From SZUA-442 sp963792405 (GTDB taxonomy: Bacteria; Actinomycetota; Acidimicrobiia; Spongiisociales; UBA5794): a DNA stretch of 64,000 nucleotides. The translations under genes and the position numbers were made by a program. The DNA lies in the NCBI GenBank assembly GCA_963792405.1, contig CAWBVU010000006.1, positions 1,178,001-1,242,000 on the forward strand, read 5' to 3'. Under the pieces are notes generated by a model. It saw nothing but the letters and a program-made list of their open reading frames with translations. It made no database searches and was not told where the DNA came from. Positions within the stretch are counted from its first letter, which is position 1. Every line of letters begins with the position of its first letter. Shown one piece after another: positions 52,654 to 60,433 of this stretch.

Positions 52654-52706
52654 CGCCTTCTGAGGGCTGCAGCCCACCGAAAGCGTGGACGGCAACCCTG
52701 GGTACG
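52654..52706 (-). repeat. interspersed repeat R, copy 3 (inverted)
   Basis: On the minus strand it begins CGTACCCAGGGTTGCCGTCC, contains the palindrome GGGCTGCAGCCC and ends CAGAAGGCG, matching copy 1 throughout. It lies 51 bases upstream of the DUF559 start codon. Confidence 0.8.
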
Positions 52707-52757
52707 CGGGAGGAGGGGGCGGGCGCTAGGGGGGGAGGTGTGGGTAACATCGTTGGC

Positions 52758-52834
52758 GGGTCGCTAGCTCAATTTGGCAGAGCAACGGACTCTTAATCCG
52801 CAGGTTCAGGGTTCAAGTCCCTGGCGACCCACCA
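52758..52834 (+). tRNA. tRNA-Lys(CTT)
   Basis: Acceptor GGGTCGC/GCGACCC with A73 and an encoded CCA; the anticodon loop CTCTTAA gives CTT. Confidence 0.95.
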
Positions 52835-52856
52835 AGCCCCCGCATGCCGGGGGCTT
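52834..52856 (+). terminator. tRNA-Lys terminator
   Basis: AAGCCCCCG-CATGC-CGGGGGCTT, a 9-bp stem directly after the tRNA CCA end. Confidence 0.75.
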
Positions 52857-52890
52857 CGTCCTCTCCGTGCCACAATCGGTGCGGCACCAT

Positions 52891-52974
52891 GCGGGTGTGG
52901 CGGAATTGGCAGACGCGCCAGGTTTAGGTCCTGGTATCCGAGAGGATGTGGGGGTTCGAGTCCCTTCACCCGCA
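52891..52974 (+). tRNA. tRNA-Leu(TAG)
   Basis: Acceptor GCGGGTG/CACCCGC; the anticodon loop TTTAGGT gives TAG. A long variable arm (TATCCGAGAGGATG) marks it as class II; A73; CCA not encoded. Confidence 0.95.
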
Positions 52975-53130
52975 CGTCGCCCACGCGAGCGTCATCCGTG
53001 ATCCGGCTGCGGCGAAACCCGGACCACGACACGAGCCGCTGACGGCCGTCACCCGATGGTGGTGGCCGGGTGCCCATCGTGTGGGATCGCTCGACGTGAT
53101 GTCACCGTCGGGCTCGAGTACGGCTGTGGC

Positions 53131-53760
53131 TCAGGATGTGGTCGGTGCCTGCGCCATCGCCTCGGCGAGCGCGCGGAGCGCCCTGGCCCGGTGGCTCATC
53201 GCGTTCTTCTCCTCCGGCGACATCTCCGCGAGGGTGCGAGACGCACCAGGGTCCTCGCCTGCGATCTGCCTCGGCGCCACCTCGAAGACGGGGTCGTAGC
53301 CGAATCCGCCATTGCCGCGACGCTCGGTCGTGATGACCCCCTCGAGCACACCCTCGACGACGAGCTCATCGCCCGAGGGGGTCACGAGGGCGACCGCGGT
53401 GCGAAAACGCGCACGACGATCGGCAACACCCTCCATCTCGGTGAGGAGCTTCGCGACGTTGTCGTCGTAGGTCGCGCCCTCACCCGCGTACCGGGCGGTC
53501 GTCACACCCGGGGCACCTCCAAGGGCCGCGACCTCGAGGCCGGTGTCGTCCGCGACCGCCGCGTGGCCGGTCGCCGCGACGACCGCCCGTGCCTTGAGGA
53601 CGGCATTCCCCTCGAGGGTCAGCTCGGTCTCGTCGACGTCCGCCCAGGTGTGTCCCGGGATCACCACCACCGGAGGATCGAGCGAGGCGAGGACCGCCTC
53701 GATCTCGGCGATCTTGTCGGCGTTCTTCGACGCCACCACGACGCCGTGGGGCCGCCTCAC
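53131..53760 (-). CDS. rdgB: dITP/XTP pyrophosphatase
   Basis: 209-residue HAM1-family enzyme that removes non-canonical purine nucleotides. VVVASKNADKIAEIEAVL is the N-terminal signature; ADDTGLEVAALGGAPGVTTARYAG and FGYDPVFEV form the active site. The GTG start overlaps the rph stop codon (GTGA), matching the usual rph-rdgB pairing in actinobacteria. Confidence 0.97.
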   Translation of the reverse strand: MRRPHGVVVASKNADKIAEIEAVLASLDPPVVVIPGHTWADVDETELTLEGNAVLKARAVVAATGHAAVADDTGLEVAALGGAPGVTTARYAGEGATYDDNVAKLLTEMEGVADRRARFRTAVALVTPSGDELVVEGVLEGVITTERRGNGGFGYDPVFEVAPRQIAGEDPGASRTLAEMSPEEKNAMSHRARALRALAEAMAQAPTTS

Positions 53761-54458
53761 GACCGGGATCCGTTCTGGAGGTCGACCAGCGTCGCGATCC
53801 CCGACGCGGCGAAGTCGAGCATCCCGTCGAGGAGCTGCCTGCTGAACGGCGCACCCTCGGCTGTGCCCTGGACCTCGACGAGCTCACCCTCGCCGGTCAT
53901 GACCACGTTGGCGTCCACGTCCACCGCGACGTCCTCGGGATAGTCGAGGTCCAGCAGCGCCCTCCCATCGATGGCGCCCACCGACACCGCGGCCACGTTG
54001 CGGATGATCGGGCTGGCGGCCAACCTGCCGTCGGCCACCCAGGCGTCGAATGCGTCGGCGAGCGCGATCCATGCGCCGGTGATGGAGGCCGTCCTGGTGC
54101 CGCCGTCGGCCTGGAGGACATCGCAGTCGACGAGTGCGGTGAGCGGGCCCATCGCCTCCATGTCCACTGCCGCGCGCAGCGAGCGCCCGATCAGCCGCTG
54201 GATCTCCTTCGTGCGGCCGCCGCTGAGGGAACTGCGCCTGATGCGGTCCGGGCTCGACCCCGGCAGCATGGAGTACTCCGCAGTGACCCACCCCTTGCCC
54301 GAGCTCCTCATCCACGGTGGCACGTCGTCATCGAGCGACACGGTGCACAGCACCCGCGTGCGACCCATCTCGATCAGCACCGACCCGGGGGTCATCTCGG
54401 TGTATCCCCTGGTGATGCGCACGGGCCTGAGGGCATCGGCTGGTCGGTCGGTTCTCAT
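53757..54458 (-). CDS. rph: ribonuclease PH
   Basis: 233-residue phosphorolytic 3'-5' exonuclease for tRNA 3'-end maturation. Conserved segments are VRITRGYTEMTPGSVLIEMGRTRVLC, the phosphate-binding GGRTKEIQRLIGRSLRAAVDM, and DVLQADGGTRTASITGA. The ATG at 54458 fits family length; it lies four bases after the metallo-beta-lactamase gene and is co-transcribed with rdgB. Confidence 0.97.
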   Translation of the reverse strand: MRTDRPADALRPVRITRGYTEMTPGSVLIEMGRTRVLCTVSLDDDVPPWMRSSGKGWVTAEYSMLPGSSPDRIRRSSLSGGRTKEIQRLIGRSLRAAVDMEAMGPLTALVDCDVLQADGGTRTASITGAWIALADAFDAWVADGRLAASPIIRNVAAVSVGAIDGRALLDLDYPEDVAVDVDANVVMTGEGELVEVQGTAEGAPFSRQLLDGMLDFAASGIATLVDLQNGSRS

Positions 54459-54462
54459 CTGG

Positions 54463-55224
54463 TCACTCCGTTCGTGGGATCTCGAAGGTCGCTCCGGGGG
54501 ATGCATACGAGATGCTGCCCGCGAACGCCGACGCTGCCTGGTCGATGCTCAGCTGGGGGTCGAGCCGAGCGGGTACGTGGGTCACGACGAGGTCGTACAC
54601 CCCTGCGATGGCCGCGATCTCCCCCGCCTCCCTCGCGGTCAGGTGATACGGGTAGGTGTCCTCGTCCCTGAGCCCCTGGAGACCCGCCTCGCACATCAGC
54701 GTGCCCACCCCGGTCGCCAACTCGATGAGGTCACCACCGGGACCGGTGTCGCCGCTGTAGACGAGCGTCGAGCCGTGTGCAGCCACCCGCGTCACGACCG
54801 CGGGCACGGGGTGGACGGCACGGCCGAACCTCAACTGGAGGCCGCCGACGACCGCCTCGTCCCCGGGGGCCACCTCGTGGAAGTCGAGGACCTCGTGGAA
54901 GACGTGGTCGTCGCCAGCGCGGACGAACGTCGCCATGTGGTCACGTGTGCCCTCGGGTGCCCACACCGCGATGGGCCCCGGGCCGGATGGGCCGTAGGCC
55001 ATGTAGGCGTAGAGCGCGAGGAGGTCCGAGCAGTGGTCGACATGCGTGTGGGAGATGACCACGCCGTCGAGGAGCCCTGGCTCGGTGAGGGCTGCGAGGG
55101 GCATGAAGGTCCCGGGACCTGCGTCCACCCACATCGTGGTCCCATCACCCTCGATGAGGTAGCCCGATCCGGGGTTGACGCGGGAAGGGCCGCCCGCGCT
55201 CGACCCGAGCACGGTGAGCCTCAT
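54463..55224 (-). CDS. metallo-beta-lactamase-fold hydrolase (RNase Z-like)
   Basis: 253-residue MBL-fold protein with HTHVDHCSD (the HxHxDH metal motif), a YSGDTGPG strand carrying the second-site Asp, and a THVPAR terminal His. Its position beside rph and rdgB fits the actinobacterial phosphodiesterase/RNase Z-like gene of that operon, although the substrate is not proven. The ATG at 55224 overlaps the stop of the upstream membrane gene (ATGA). Confidence 0.88.
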   Translation of the reverse strand: MRLTVLGSSAGGPSRVNPGSGYLIEGDGTTMWVDAGPGTFMPLAALTEPGLLDGVVISHTHVDHCSDLLALYAYMAYGPSGPGPIAVWAPEGTRDHMATFVRAGDDHVFHEVLDFHEVAPGDEAVVGGLQLRFGRAVHPVPAVVTRVAAHGSTLVYSGDTGPGGDLIELATGVGTLMCEAGLQGLRDEDTYPYHLTAREAGEIAAIAGVYDLVVTHVPARLDPQLSIDQAASAFAGSISYASPGATFEIPRTE

Positions 55225-55508
55225 CGCCCCGGACCCCAGTCGAGCAGCATGGCCCCGAGGCCGATCGTCACCATCCACGCACCCGACGCGACGACACCCA
55301 CGAACGTCGGCATCATGAAGTTGGCGCGGTACCTGCGCCACGACCACAGGGACGCGACGACGGTGCCCACGAGGAGCGCGATCACGACGGGGAAGGGCGC
55401 GATCGGGAATGAGATCACGATCATGATCAGTGCGAAGACCTGCAACGCCGCACCCACGTACCCGAACAGGGCGCGGTAGGCCTCACGGTTGTGCTCGGAA
55501 CGCGCCAT
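55221..55508 (-). CDS. small membrane protein, unknown
   Basis: 95 residues with three hydrophobic segments (about 12-34, 37-52 and 63-86) and a basic N-terminus (MARSEHNREAYR). No family is recognised. It overlaps the MBL gene by four bases, so it is the first gene of the MBL-rph-rdgB operon or couples it to the upstream JAMM gene, 11 bases away. Confidence 0.7.
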   Translation of the reverse strand: MARSEHNREAYRALFGYVGAALQVFALIMIVISFPIAPFPVVIALLVGTVVASLWSWRRYRANFMMPTFVGVVASGAWMVTIGLGAMLLDWGPGR

Positions 55509-55519
55509 CGCCGGCGAGT

Positions 55520-56125
55520 CTATGTATCCACCGCGACGATCACTTCGGCAATGTCGCCGCTCCCGATCCGGAACGCCCTCAACTGTGTCGAACCCCCGAC
55601 CAGTGGTCCGACGATCACGTTGAGCCAGCGCGAGTCCACCCCGCCCTCCACGTCGGCGCCCGAGGGATACGCCTCGGACCTCGGATGGCTGTGGAACACG
55701 CCCCCGATGGTCCAGTCGCGGGACTCGGCGAAGCGGAGGACGCGGTGATGATCCGAAGGGGAGATCGTGAAACGGTGGGCGCTGGCGGCCTCATTGGTCA
55801 GACAGCATGCGAAGACAGGGCGATCATCGTCGAAGAGGAGCAGACCACACGCCTCCACGGGAGCGGTCGCACGGGCGTGCCTGAGGATCGCCTCGGCGAG
55901 CGGTCGAGGAAACCGGACCCGCTCGATCCCGAGACTGTCGAAGGCATCGAGCAGATCGGCTTCGCCGACCACGAGGCGCACGCCGTAGGTCGAGAAGAAT
56001 CCGGGGTTCAGGCCCCCCTCGTCCTCGGCGAGGACCCAGGACCGGATGCCATCCGCCTCGAGACGCGCCCTGGCGATCTCGGCGTCCGACCTGTAGCCGA
56101 ACACCTTCACCGTCGACTGGTTCAT
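55520..56125 (-). CDS. DUF2007 - JAMM (Mov34/MPN) fusion protein
   Basis: 201 residues. The N-terminal DUF2007-type signal-transducing module (about 5-68) is followed by a JAMM/MPN+ domain with a complete motif: E91, H145-S-H147, S155 and D158 (HSHPRSEAYPSGADVE). JAMM proteins cleave isopeptide or sulfur-carrier conjugates; in actinobacteria they process ThiS/MoaD-like proteins such as CysO. The ATG at 56125 is chosen because upstream sequence is shadow. It is likely an active metalloprotease with an added regulatory module. Confidence 0.85.
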   Translation of the reverse strand: MNQSTVKVFGYRSDAEIARARLEADGIRSWVLAEDEGGLNPGFFSTYGVRLVVGEADLLDAFDSLGIERVRFPRPLAEAILRHARATAPVEACGLLLFDDDRPVFACCLTNEAASAHRFTISPSDHHRVLRFAESRDWTIGGVFHSHPRSEAYPSGADVEGGVDSRWLNVIVGPLVGGSTQLRAFRIGSGDIAEVIVAVDT

Positions 56126-56171
56126 CGAAGCCCCCCGCTCACGTCGTGGCCGCGTGTCGGCGTGGTCCCTG

Positions 56172-56939
56172 TCACCCCGTCGCCTCGGCGGCGAGCGCCC
56201 TGACGTCATCGGCGAGGGATGCGTCGCCACTCACGGAACCCTGCGGCAGCGGCGCCCTCCCCCACAGCCACAGGTCGAGTGTCGACGGGTCCGTGGCGAC
56301 GACCGCGTCCGGCTCACCACCCGGGTCGTGGATCAGCGTCGGCATGTCGTAGTGCGTGCCCGTCCGTGGAGACGTCCCGACGAAGGTCGCGGTGCGCAAC
56401 AGCCATCGGCGATCACCGCACTCGAGCGCGATGACACGATCCCCTGGCGTCACCGTCCCCCACGCAGGTCCGCCGGTCATCATCTCGTCCAGGATCTCGT
56501 CGACACCGTCGATGGCGAGGTCGTCGTCGAGGACGGGGACGCCGCCGGAGGCGAGCACGGCATCGGCGGCGTGGATCGCGGTCTCATGGGCCATGCGCCG
56601 CACCCACCACTCCGAGGTGTGGTCGTGATCGCACCATGTCCACGTCGGTGCCGAGAGGTCTGCCGCCCCGAACACCGCGAGCATCTCCGCCGCGCCCTCC
56701 GCGAACCACTCGACGGGGTCGCCGTCGGGCTCGGGTGGTCGCGGCGGGCTCTCGTCCACCCACCCGTCCCTGACCGTCTCGGTCTTCTGGCGGTGCACCT
56801 GCCCCGTGTGGACGATCAGGTCGCGCACGGTCCAGCCTGGGCAGGAGGGCACGGGGGTGTCGAGGGGCAGCGACATCCCCGCAGCCAGCAGCACGGCGGC
56901 ATCGCGTTCGATGGACCACAGGTGGTCGGCGGTGTTCAT
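56172..56939 (-). CDS. mycothiol-dependent maleylpyruvate isomerase-like protein (DinB fold)
   Basis: 255 residues. The N-terminal DinB-type helical domain has PVPSCPGWTVRDLIVHTGQVHR and VRRMAHETAIHAADA, giving the metal-binding His set of the TIGR03083/MDMPI family. The C-terminal half is an SCP2-like domain (about 150-250). These proteins use mycothiol in detoxification, supporting an actinobacterial host; the substrate is unknown. The ATG at 56939 is preceded by TATCGT ending six bases upstream. Confidence 0.85.
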   Translation of the reverse strand: MNTADHLWSIERDAAVLLAAGMSLPLDTPVPSCPGWTVRDLIVHTGQVHRQKTETVRDGWVDESPPRPPEPDGDPVEWFAEGAAEMLAVFGAADLSAPTWTWCDHDHTSEWWVRRMAHETAIHAADAVLASGGVPVLDDDLAIDGVDEILDEMMTGGPAWGTVTPGDRVIALECGDRRWLLRTATFVGTSPRTGTHYDMPTLIHDPGGEPDAVVATDPSTLDLWLWGRAPLPQGSVSGDASLADDVRALAAEATG

Positions 56940-57269
56940 GCGGGCACGATAGGGATCGGCCATCGATCAGGGAAGCGCACCGTCGACGGGCGCGAGAGAA
57001 CCCGGAGCGCTTTCGACGTCGCCGCCGCCGCACGGGACCTTCGTGCAGTGCTCCGGGTTCCGGTGGTCCGAGTTGGAGTCGCCACCTTCCTCGACCGAGG
57101 AAGCGCGACCTCATGACATGATCGTCGCGCTAGCGCTCGACCACCTCCGGGGTCCTCGAAGAACTTTCAGACATTGTCCGGACCACCTCCTTTCACCGGA
57201 CCACGATCTTGCCACGAAAAACGCGATCTGTCACGCAGGTATGGTGCGAGGCGATCGAGGGAGGTCGGC
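56940..57269. other. intergenic region upstream of the phosphofructokinase gene
   Basis: 330 bases without a supported gene. It holds a minus-strand -10 box TATCGT (56946-56951) for the MDMPI-like gene. Near the other end are a TATGGT hexamer (57240-57245) and GAGGGAGG, the likely promoter and ribosome binding site of the phosphofructokinase gene. An imperfect inverted repeat around ACCTCC/GGAGGT is visible but was not analysed further. Confidence 0.45.
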
Positions 57270-58400
57270 GTGGCAACGAGCATCGGAGTGTTGACGGCGG
57301 GTGGTGATGCACCGGGGCTGAACGCGGCGATCCGAGCACTCGGCAAGTCCGCGATCCGCACCCATGGCTGGAACGTCATCGGCTTCAGGGACGGGTTCCG
57401 TGGCCTCATGCAGAATCGCACGATCCGGCTGGATTCCGACGCCCTCTCGGGCATCCTCACCCATGGAGGGACGATTCTCGGCACGGGCAGGGACAAGGTC
57501 GACAAGATGCAGGTCGGAGGCTCGGTCCTCGACATGCGCGAAGCGATGACGGCGACGTTCGAGGAGCACCACCTCTCCGCCCTCGTCTGCCTCGGCGGTG
57601 GTGGCACCATGAAGAATGCGTTGCGGCTCTTCGAGCACGGGATGCCCGTGATCACCCTCCCGAAGACGATCGACAACGACGTGTGGGGCACGGACCGCAC
57701 CTTCGGCTTCGACACGGCGCTCGGCATCGCCTCGGAGGCCGTCGATCGCCTCCACAGCACCGCCCACAGCCATCACCGCATCATCGTCGTCGAGATCATG
57801 GGGCACAATGCCGGATGGCTCACTGCGGGTGCCGGCCTCGCCGGAGGCGCCGACGTGATCCTCATCCCGGAGATCGGGTACTCGCTCGACGACATCGCCC
57901 AGTCGATCGAGAACCGCCATGCCGCGGGCAGTCGGTTCTCGATCGTGGCCGTCGCAGAGGGATGCATGAGCGCGGAGCGAAAGGACCGCATCGCCGCGCT
58001 CAAGGCCGAGGCACGGGAGTTGAAGGAGCGGGACAAGGACAGGGCCTCGGCAGCGAAGGAGAAGGCGATCGAGCTGGAGACGGGCCGCCGCACCACGGTG
58101 GACATCGCCAGGGAGCTCGAGCTCCGCACCGGGCTCGAGGCACGGGTCACGATCCTCGGCCACGTCCAACGCGGCGGCTCGCCGTCGCCGATGGACCGCA
58201 TCCTCGCGACACGCCTCGGGACCGCATGCACGGACCGCATCGCGAACGGCGAGTTCGGCGTGATGGTCGGGAGCGACGGGGACGAGGCGATCACGGTGCC
58301 CCTCGAGGATGTGGCCGGCAGGCGCAAGACGATCCCCCTCGACCATCCCTGGCTCGTAGCGGCGCGAGCGCTGGGTGTCAGCCTCGGGGACACGGCGTGA
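57270..58400 (+). CDS. 6-phosphofructokinase (mixed ATP/PPi type features)
   Basis: 376 residues. GGDAPGLNAAIR (11-22), GGGGT (109-113), PKTIDND (131-137, K132 of the PPi type), MGHNAGW and GHVQRGGSPSPMDR are clear PFK motifs. The position that is Asp/Glu in most enzymes (GGDGS or GGEGT) is Gly here, and a charged, probably coiled insert (about 232-285) interrupts the fold. The phosphoryl donor cannot be assigned from sequence. The GTG start follows GAGGGAGG. It overlaps ybaK by GTGA. Confidence 0.93.
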   Translation: MATSIGVLTAGGDAPGLNAAIRALGKSAIRTHGWNVIGFRDGFRGLMQNRTIRLDSDALSGILTHGGTILGTGRDKVDKMQVGGSVLDMREAMTATFEEHHLSALVCLGGGGTMKNALRLFEHGMPVITLPKTIDNDVWGTDRTFGFDTALGIASEAVDRLHSTAHSHHRIIVVEIMGHNAGWLTAGAGLAGGADVILIPEIGYSLDDIAQSIENRHAAGSRFSIVAVAEGCMSAERKDRIAALKAEARELKERDKDRASAAKEKAIELETGRRTTVDIARELELRTGLEARVTILGHVQRGGSPSPMDRILATRLGTACTDRIANGEFGVMVGSDGDEAITVPLEDVAGRRKTIPLDHPWLVAARALGVSLGDTA

Positions 58401-58894
58401 CGGAGGACCTCCGGGACCGGGTCATCTCGGCGCTCGAGGAATCTGGCGCCACATTCTCGACGATGGAGTGCGACCCCGACCTGGCCGACACCGCCGCATT
58501 CTGCGCCCACTACGGCATCCCACCCGAGCGATCCGCCAATGCCATCGTCCTTGCGTCGAAGCGGCCGGAGGGCGTCCATGCGATGTTCCTGGTCCTCGCC
58601 ACGACGCGTCTCGACGTGAATCGGATGGGGCGCGAGCTCATGGCGGTCAGGAAGGTGTCGTTCGCCCCACCGGAGCTCACGGCCGAGGTCACGGGCATGA
58701 TCGTGGGCGGGGTCACTCCGTTCGGGAGGCCGGAGGGGATGCCGTTGTTCGTCGACGCGGCGGTGATGCACCCTCCGCGGGTCATCGTTGGTGGAGGGTC
58801 ACGTGACATGAAGGTCGAGGTCGATCCGGAGGTGTTCGCCAGGATGCCGGACACCGTCGTGGTCGAGGGCCTCGCCACACCGATCGAACCATGA
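58397..58894 (+). CDS. YbaK/ProX-type aminoacyl-tRNA deacylase
   Basis: 165 residues of the YbaK/aa-tRNA editing fold, which hydrolyses mischarged tRNA (Cys-tRNA-Pro or similar). Typical segments are AIVLASKRPEGVHAMFLVLATTRLDVN, KVSFAPPELTAEVTGMIVGGVTPFG and LFVDAAVM. The GTG start overlaps the PFK stop and its stop overlaps the thioesterase start, so three genes are coupled. Confidence 0.9.
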   Translation: MTEDLRDRVISALEESGATFSTMECDPDLADTAAFCAHYGIPPERSANAIVLASKRPEGVHAMFLVLATTRLDVNRMGRELMAVRKVSFAPPELTAEVTGMIVGGVTPFGRPEGMPLFVDAAVMHPPRVIVGGGSRDMKVEVDPEVFARMPDTVVVEGLATPIEP

Positions 58895-59685
58895 CGTACG
58901 AATACGACGATGCCATCGCCGTCGAGGAGCCGGATGGGCGCGTGTCGTTCCCCGAACGATGGACGATGGGCCCCGGCTTCGCTCATGGCGGCTACCTGAT
59001 GTCGGTTGCGCTCGCGGGTGTCGCTCCGCTCTCGCCGCATCCCGACCCCGTGACCATGTCGGCGCATTTCGTGCGACCGGGGAGGGTCGGCGACGCGATC
59101 CTGGATCGCCGCCTGGTCAAGGCGGGCCGATCGCTCGCCACGGTCGCCTGTGACGTCGTGCAGGGAGGCAACGTCGTCGTCACCACCCTGACCACGTTTG
59201 GTGACCTGTCCACGGCCGGTGACATCGCCTACCGTTCGGCGGCCTTCCCCGACATCGAGCCGCAGGATCGCTGCATCCCCGCCGACCGGTCCCAGAACCC
59301 GCTCGTGCCGCGGATGGTGGACAACCTCGACCTCCTGCTGACGCCGGCCTCCACACGATGGGCACGGGGTGAAACGCTCGACGAGGCGACGATGCAGGGC
59401 TGGGTCGCCTTCGGTGACGGCCGACCCATCGACATGCCGGCACTCCCGATGCTGGCGGACGCGCTGCCGCCCCCGGTGTTCAGTGTCGGGGCCTTCGCAC
59501 CGTGGACCCCCACTGTGGAGCTGACGCTCCACGTGCGGAGACGACCAGCTGCGGGGATGCTGGCCGTGTCGTTCCGTACCGAGCTCATCGGCGGTTCGTT
59601 CTTCGAGTCGAGCGGAACCCTCTGGAACGAGGACGGGTCGCTCGTGGCGATGAGCCGCCAGCTCCAGCTCATCACACGCACCTGA
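58891..59685 (+). CDS. acyl-CoA thioesterase (TesB-like, double hotdog)
   Basis: 264 residues. Two hotdog halves are visible: FAHGGYLMSVALAGVAPL in the first and a matching MLADALPPPVFSVG segment in the second, with VTMSAHFVRPGRVGDAI typical of TesB-like proteins. Substrate chain length is unknown. The ATGA overlap with the YbaK gene makes it the third gene of the PFK operon, an odd pairing whose logic is not clear. Confidence 0.88.
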   Translation: MTYEYDDAIAVEEPDGRVSFPERWTMGPGFAHGGYLMSVALAGVAPLSPHPDPVTMSAHFVRPGRVGDAILDRRLVKAGRSLATVACDVVQGGNVVVTTLTTFGDLSTAGDIAYRSAAFPDIEPQDRCIPADRSQNPLVPRMVDNLDLLLTPASTRWARGETLDEATMQGWVAFGDGRPIDMPALPMLADALPPPVFSVGAFAPWTPTVELTLHVRRRPAAGMLAVSFRTELIGGSFFESSGTLWNEDGSLVAMSRQLQLITRT

Positions 59686-59691
59686 GCCGCT

Positions 59692-60231
59692 TCACGGCCG
59701 TGTCGATCCGGCCTCCGTCTCGAGGCGCTTGACCATCCTCGTCTCCCAACGTGGTGGAGGCACGGTGATCGCCTGCCGGTCGAGCGTCGCCCGGTACCCG
59801 AGGGACTCGTAGAACCGACGCGCCCCGTCGTTGCCATCGACGACCCACAGCGAGGTCGTCGTGGCGCCGACGCCCAACGCCCATGCCTCGACCGATGCCA
59901 TCAGGTCGCGGGCCACACCGCGACGACGCACGTCCGGCGACACGTAGACCGAAACCACCGCCACCACGCCAGGGGCGACGGAGGAACGGTCGAGGCCCAC
60001 CGCGAGGCCCACTGTGTCTCGTCCGGCCACGGCGAGCATGGTCGCTTGCTCTGCGCTCTCCGCACCCTTGACAGCCCGTTCTCGCCACAGCGAGTCGGGA
60101 AAGCGCCTCGCCTCGTCAAGGGTCGTGATGAAGGCAAGCGGCGAGTCGGCGAGCGCCTGGAGCCGCACCTCCCTGAGGCGCCGCCACTCTGTCGGACGGA
60201 TCCTTCGCACGTCGATCGTGTGGTCGAGCAC
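59692..60231 (-). CDS. GNAT-family N-acetyltransferase
   Basis: 179 residues, Rossmann-free GNAT fold. The acetyl-CoA loop is VSPDVRRRGVARDLM and the C-terminal signature is NDGARRFYESLGY. The start is one of two nearby GTG codons (60231 or 60237); 60231 is chosen. It converges on the thioesterase gene. The acceptor substrate is unknown. Confidence 0.85.
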   Translation of the reverse strand: MLDHTIDVRRIRPTEWRRLREVRLQALADSPLAFITTLDEARRFPDSLWRERAVKGAESAEQATMLAVAGRDTVGLAVGLDRSSVAPGVVAVVSVYVSPDVRRRGVARDLMASVEAWALGVGATTTSLWVVDGNDGARRFYESLGYRATLDRQAITVPPPRWETRMVKRLETEAGSTRP

Positions 60232-60433
60232 CGGCACCTCACCGTCCGACGTCCGCTGCAGTCCCGTGACGGATCGTGTCCCGGGCGGTGTCAGGCTACC
60301 TCGCTCGGGTCTCGTTGCCGAACGAGGCGATTCACGCGAGAATCGCTTGCAGAATGGGTAACCGACGACGGCATCGATGGTCTGATCACGTGATTCGATG
60401 CGATGCGATGGAGACGGCCGTGGAGGGTGAGCA

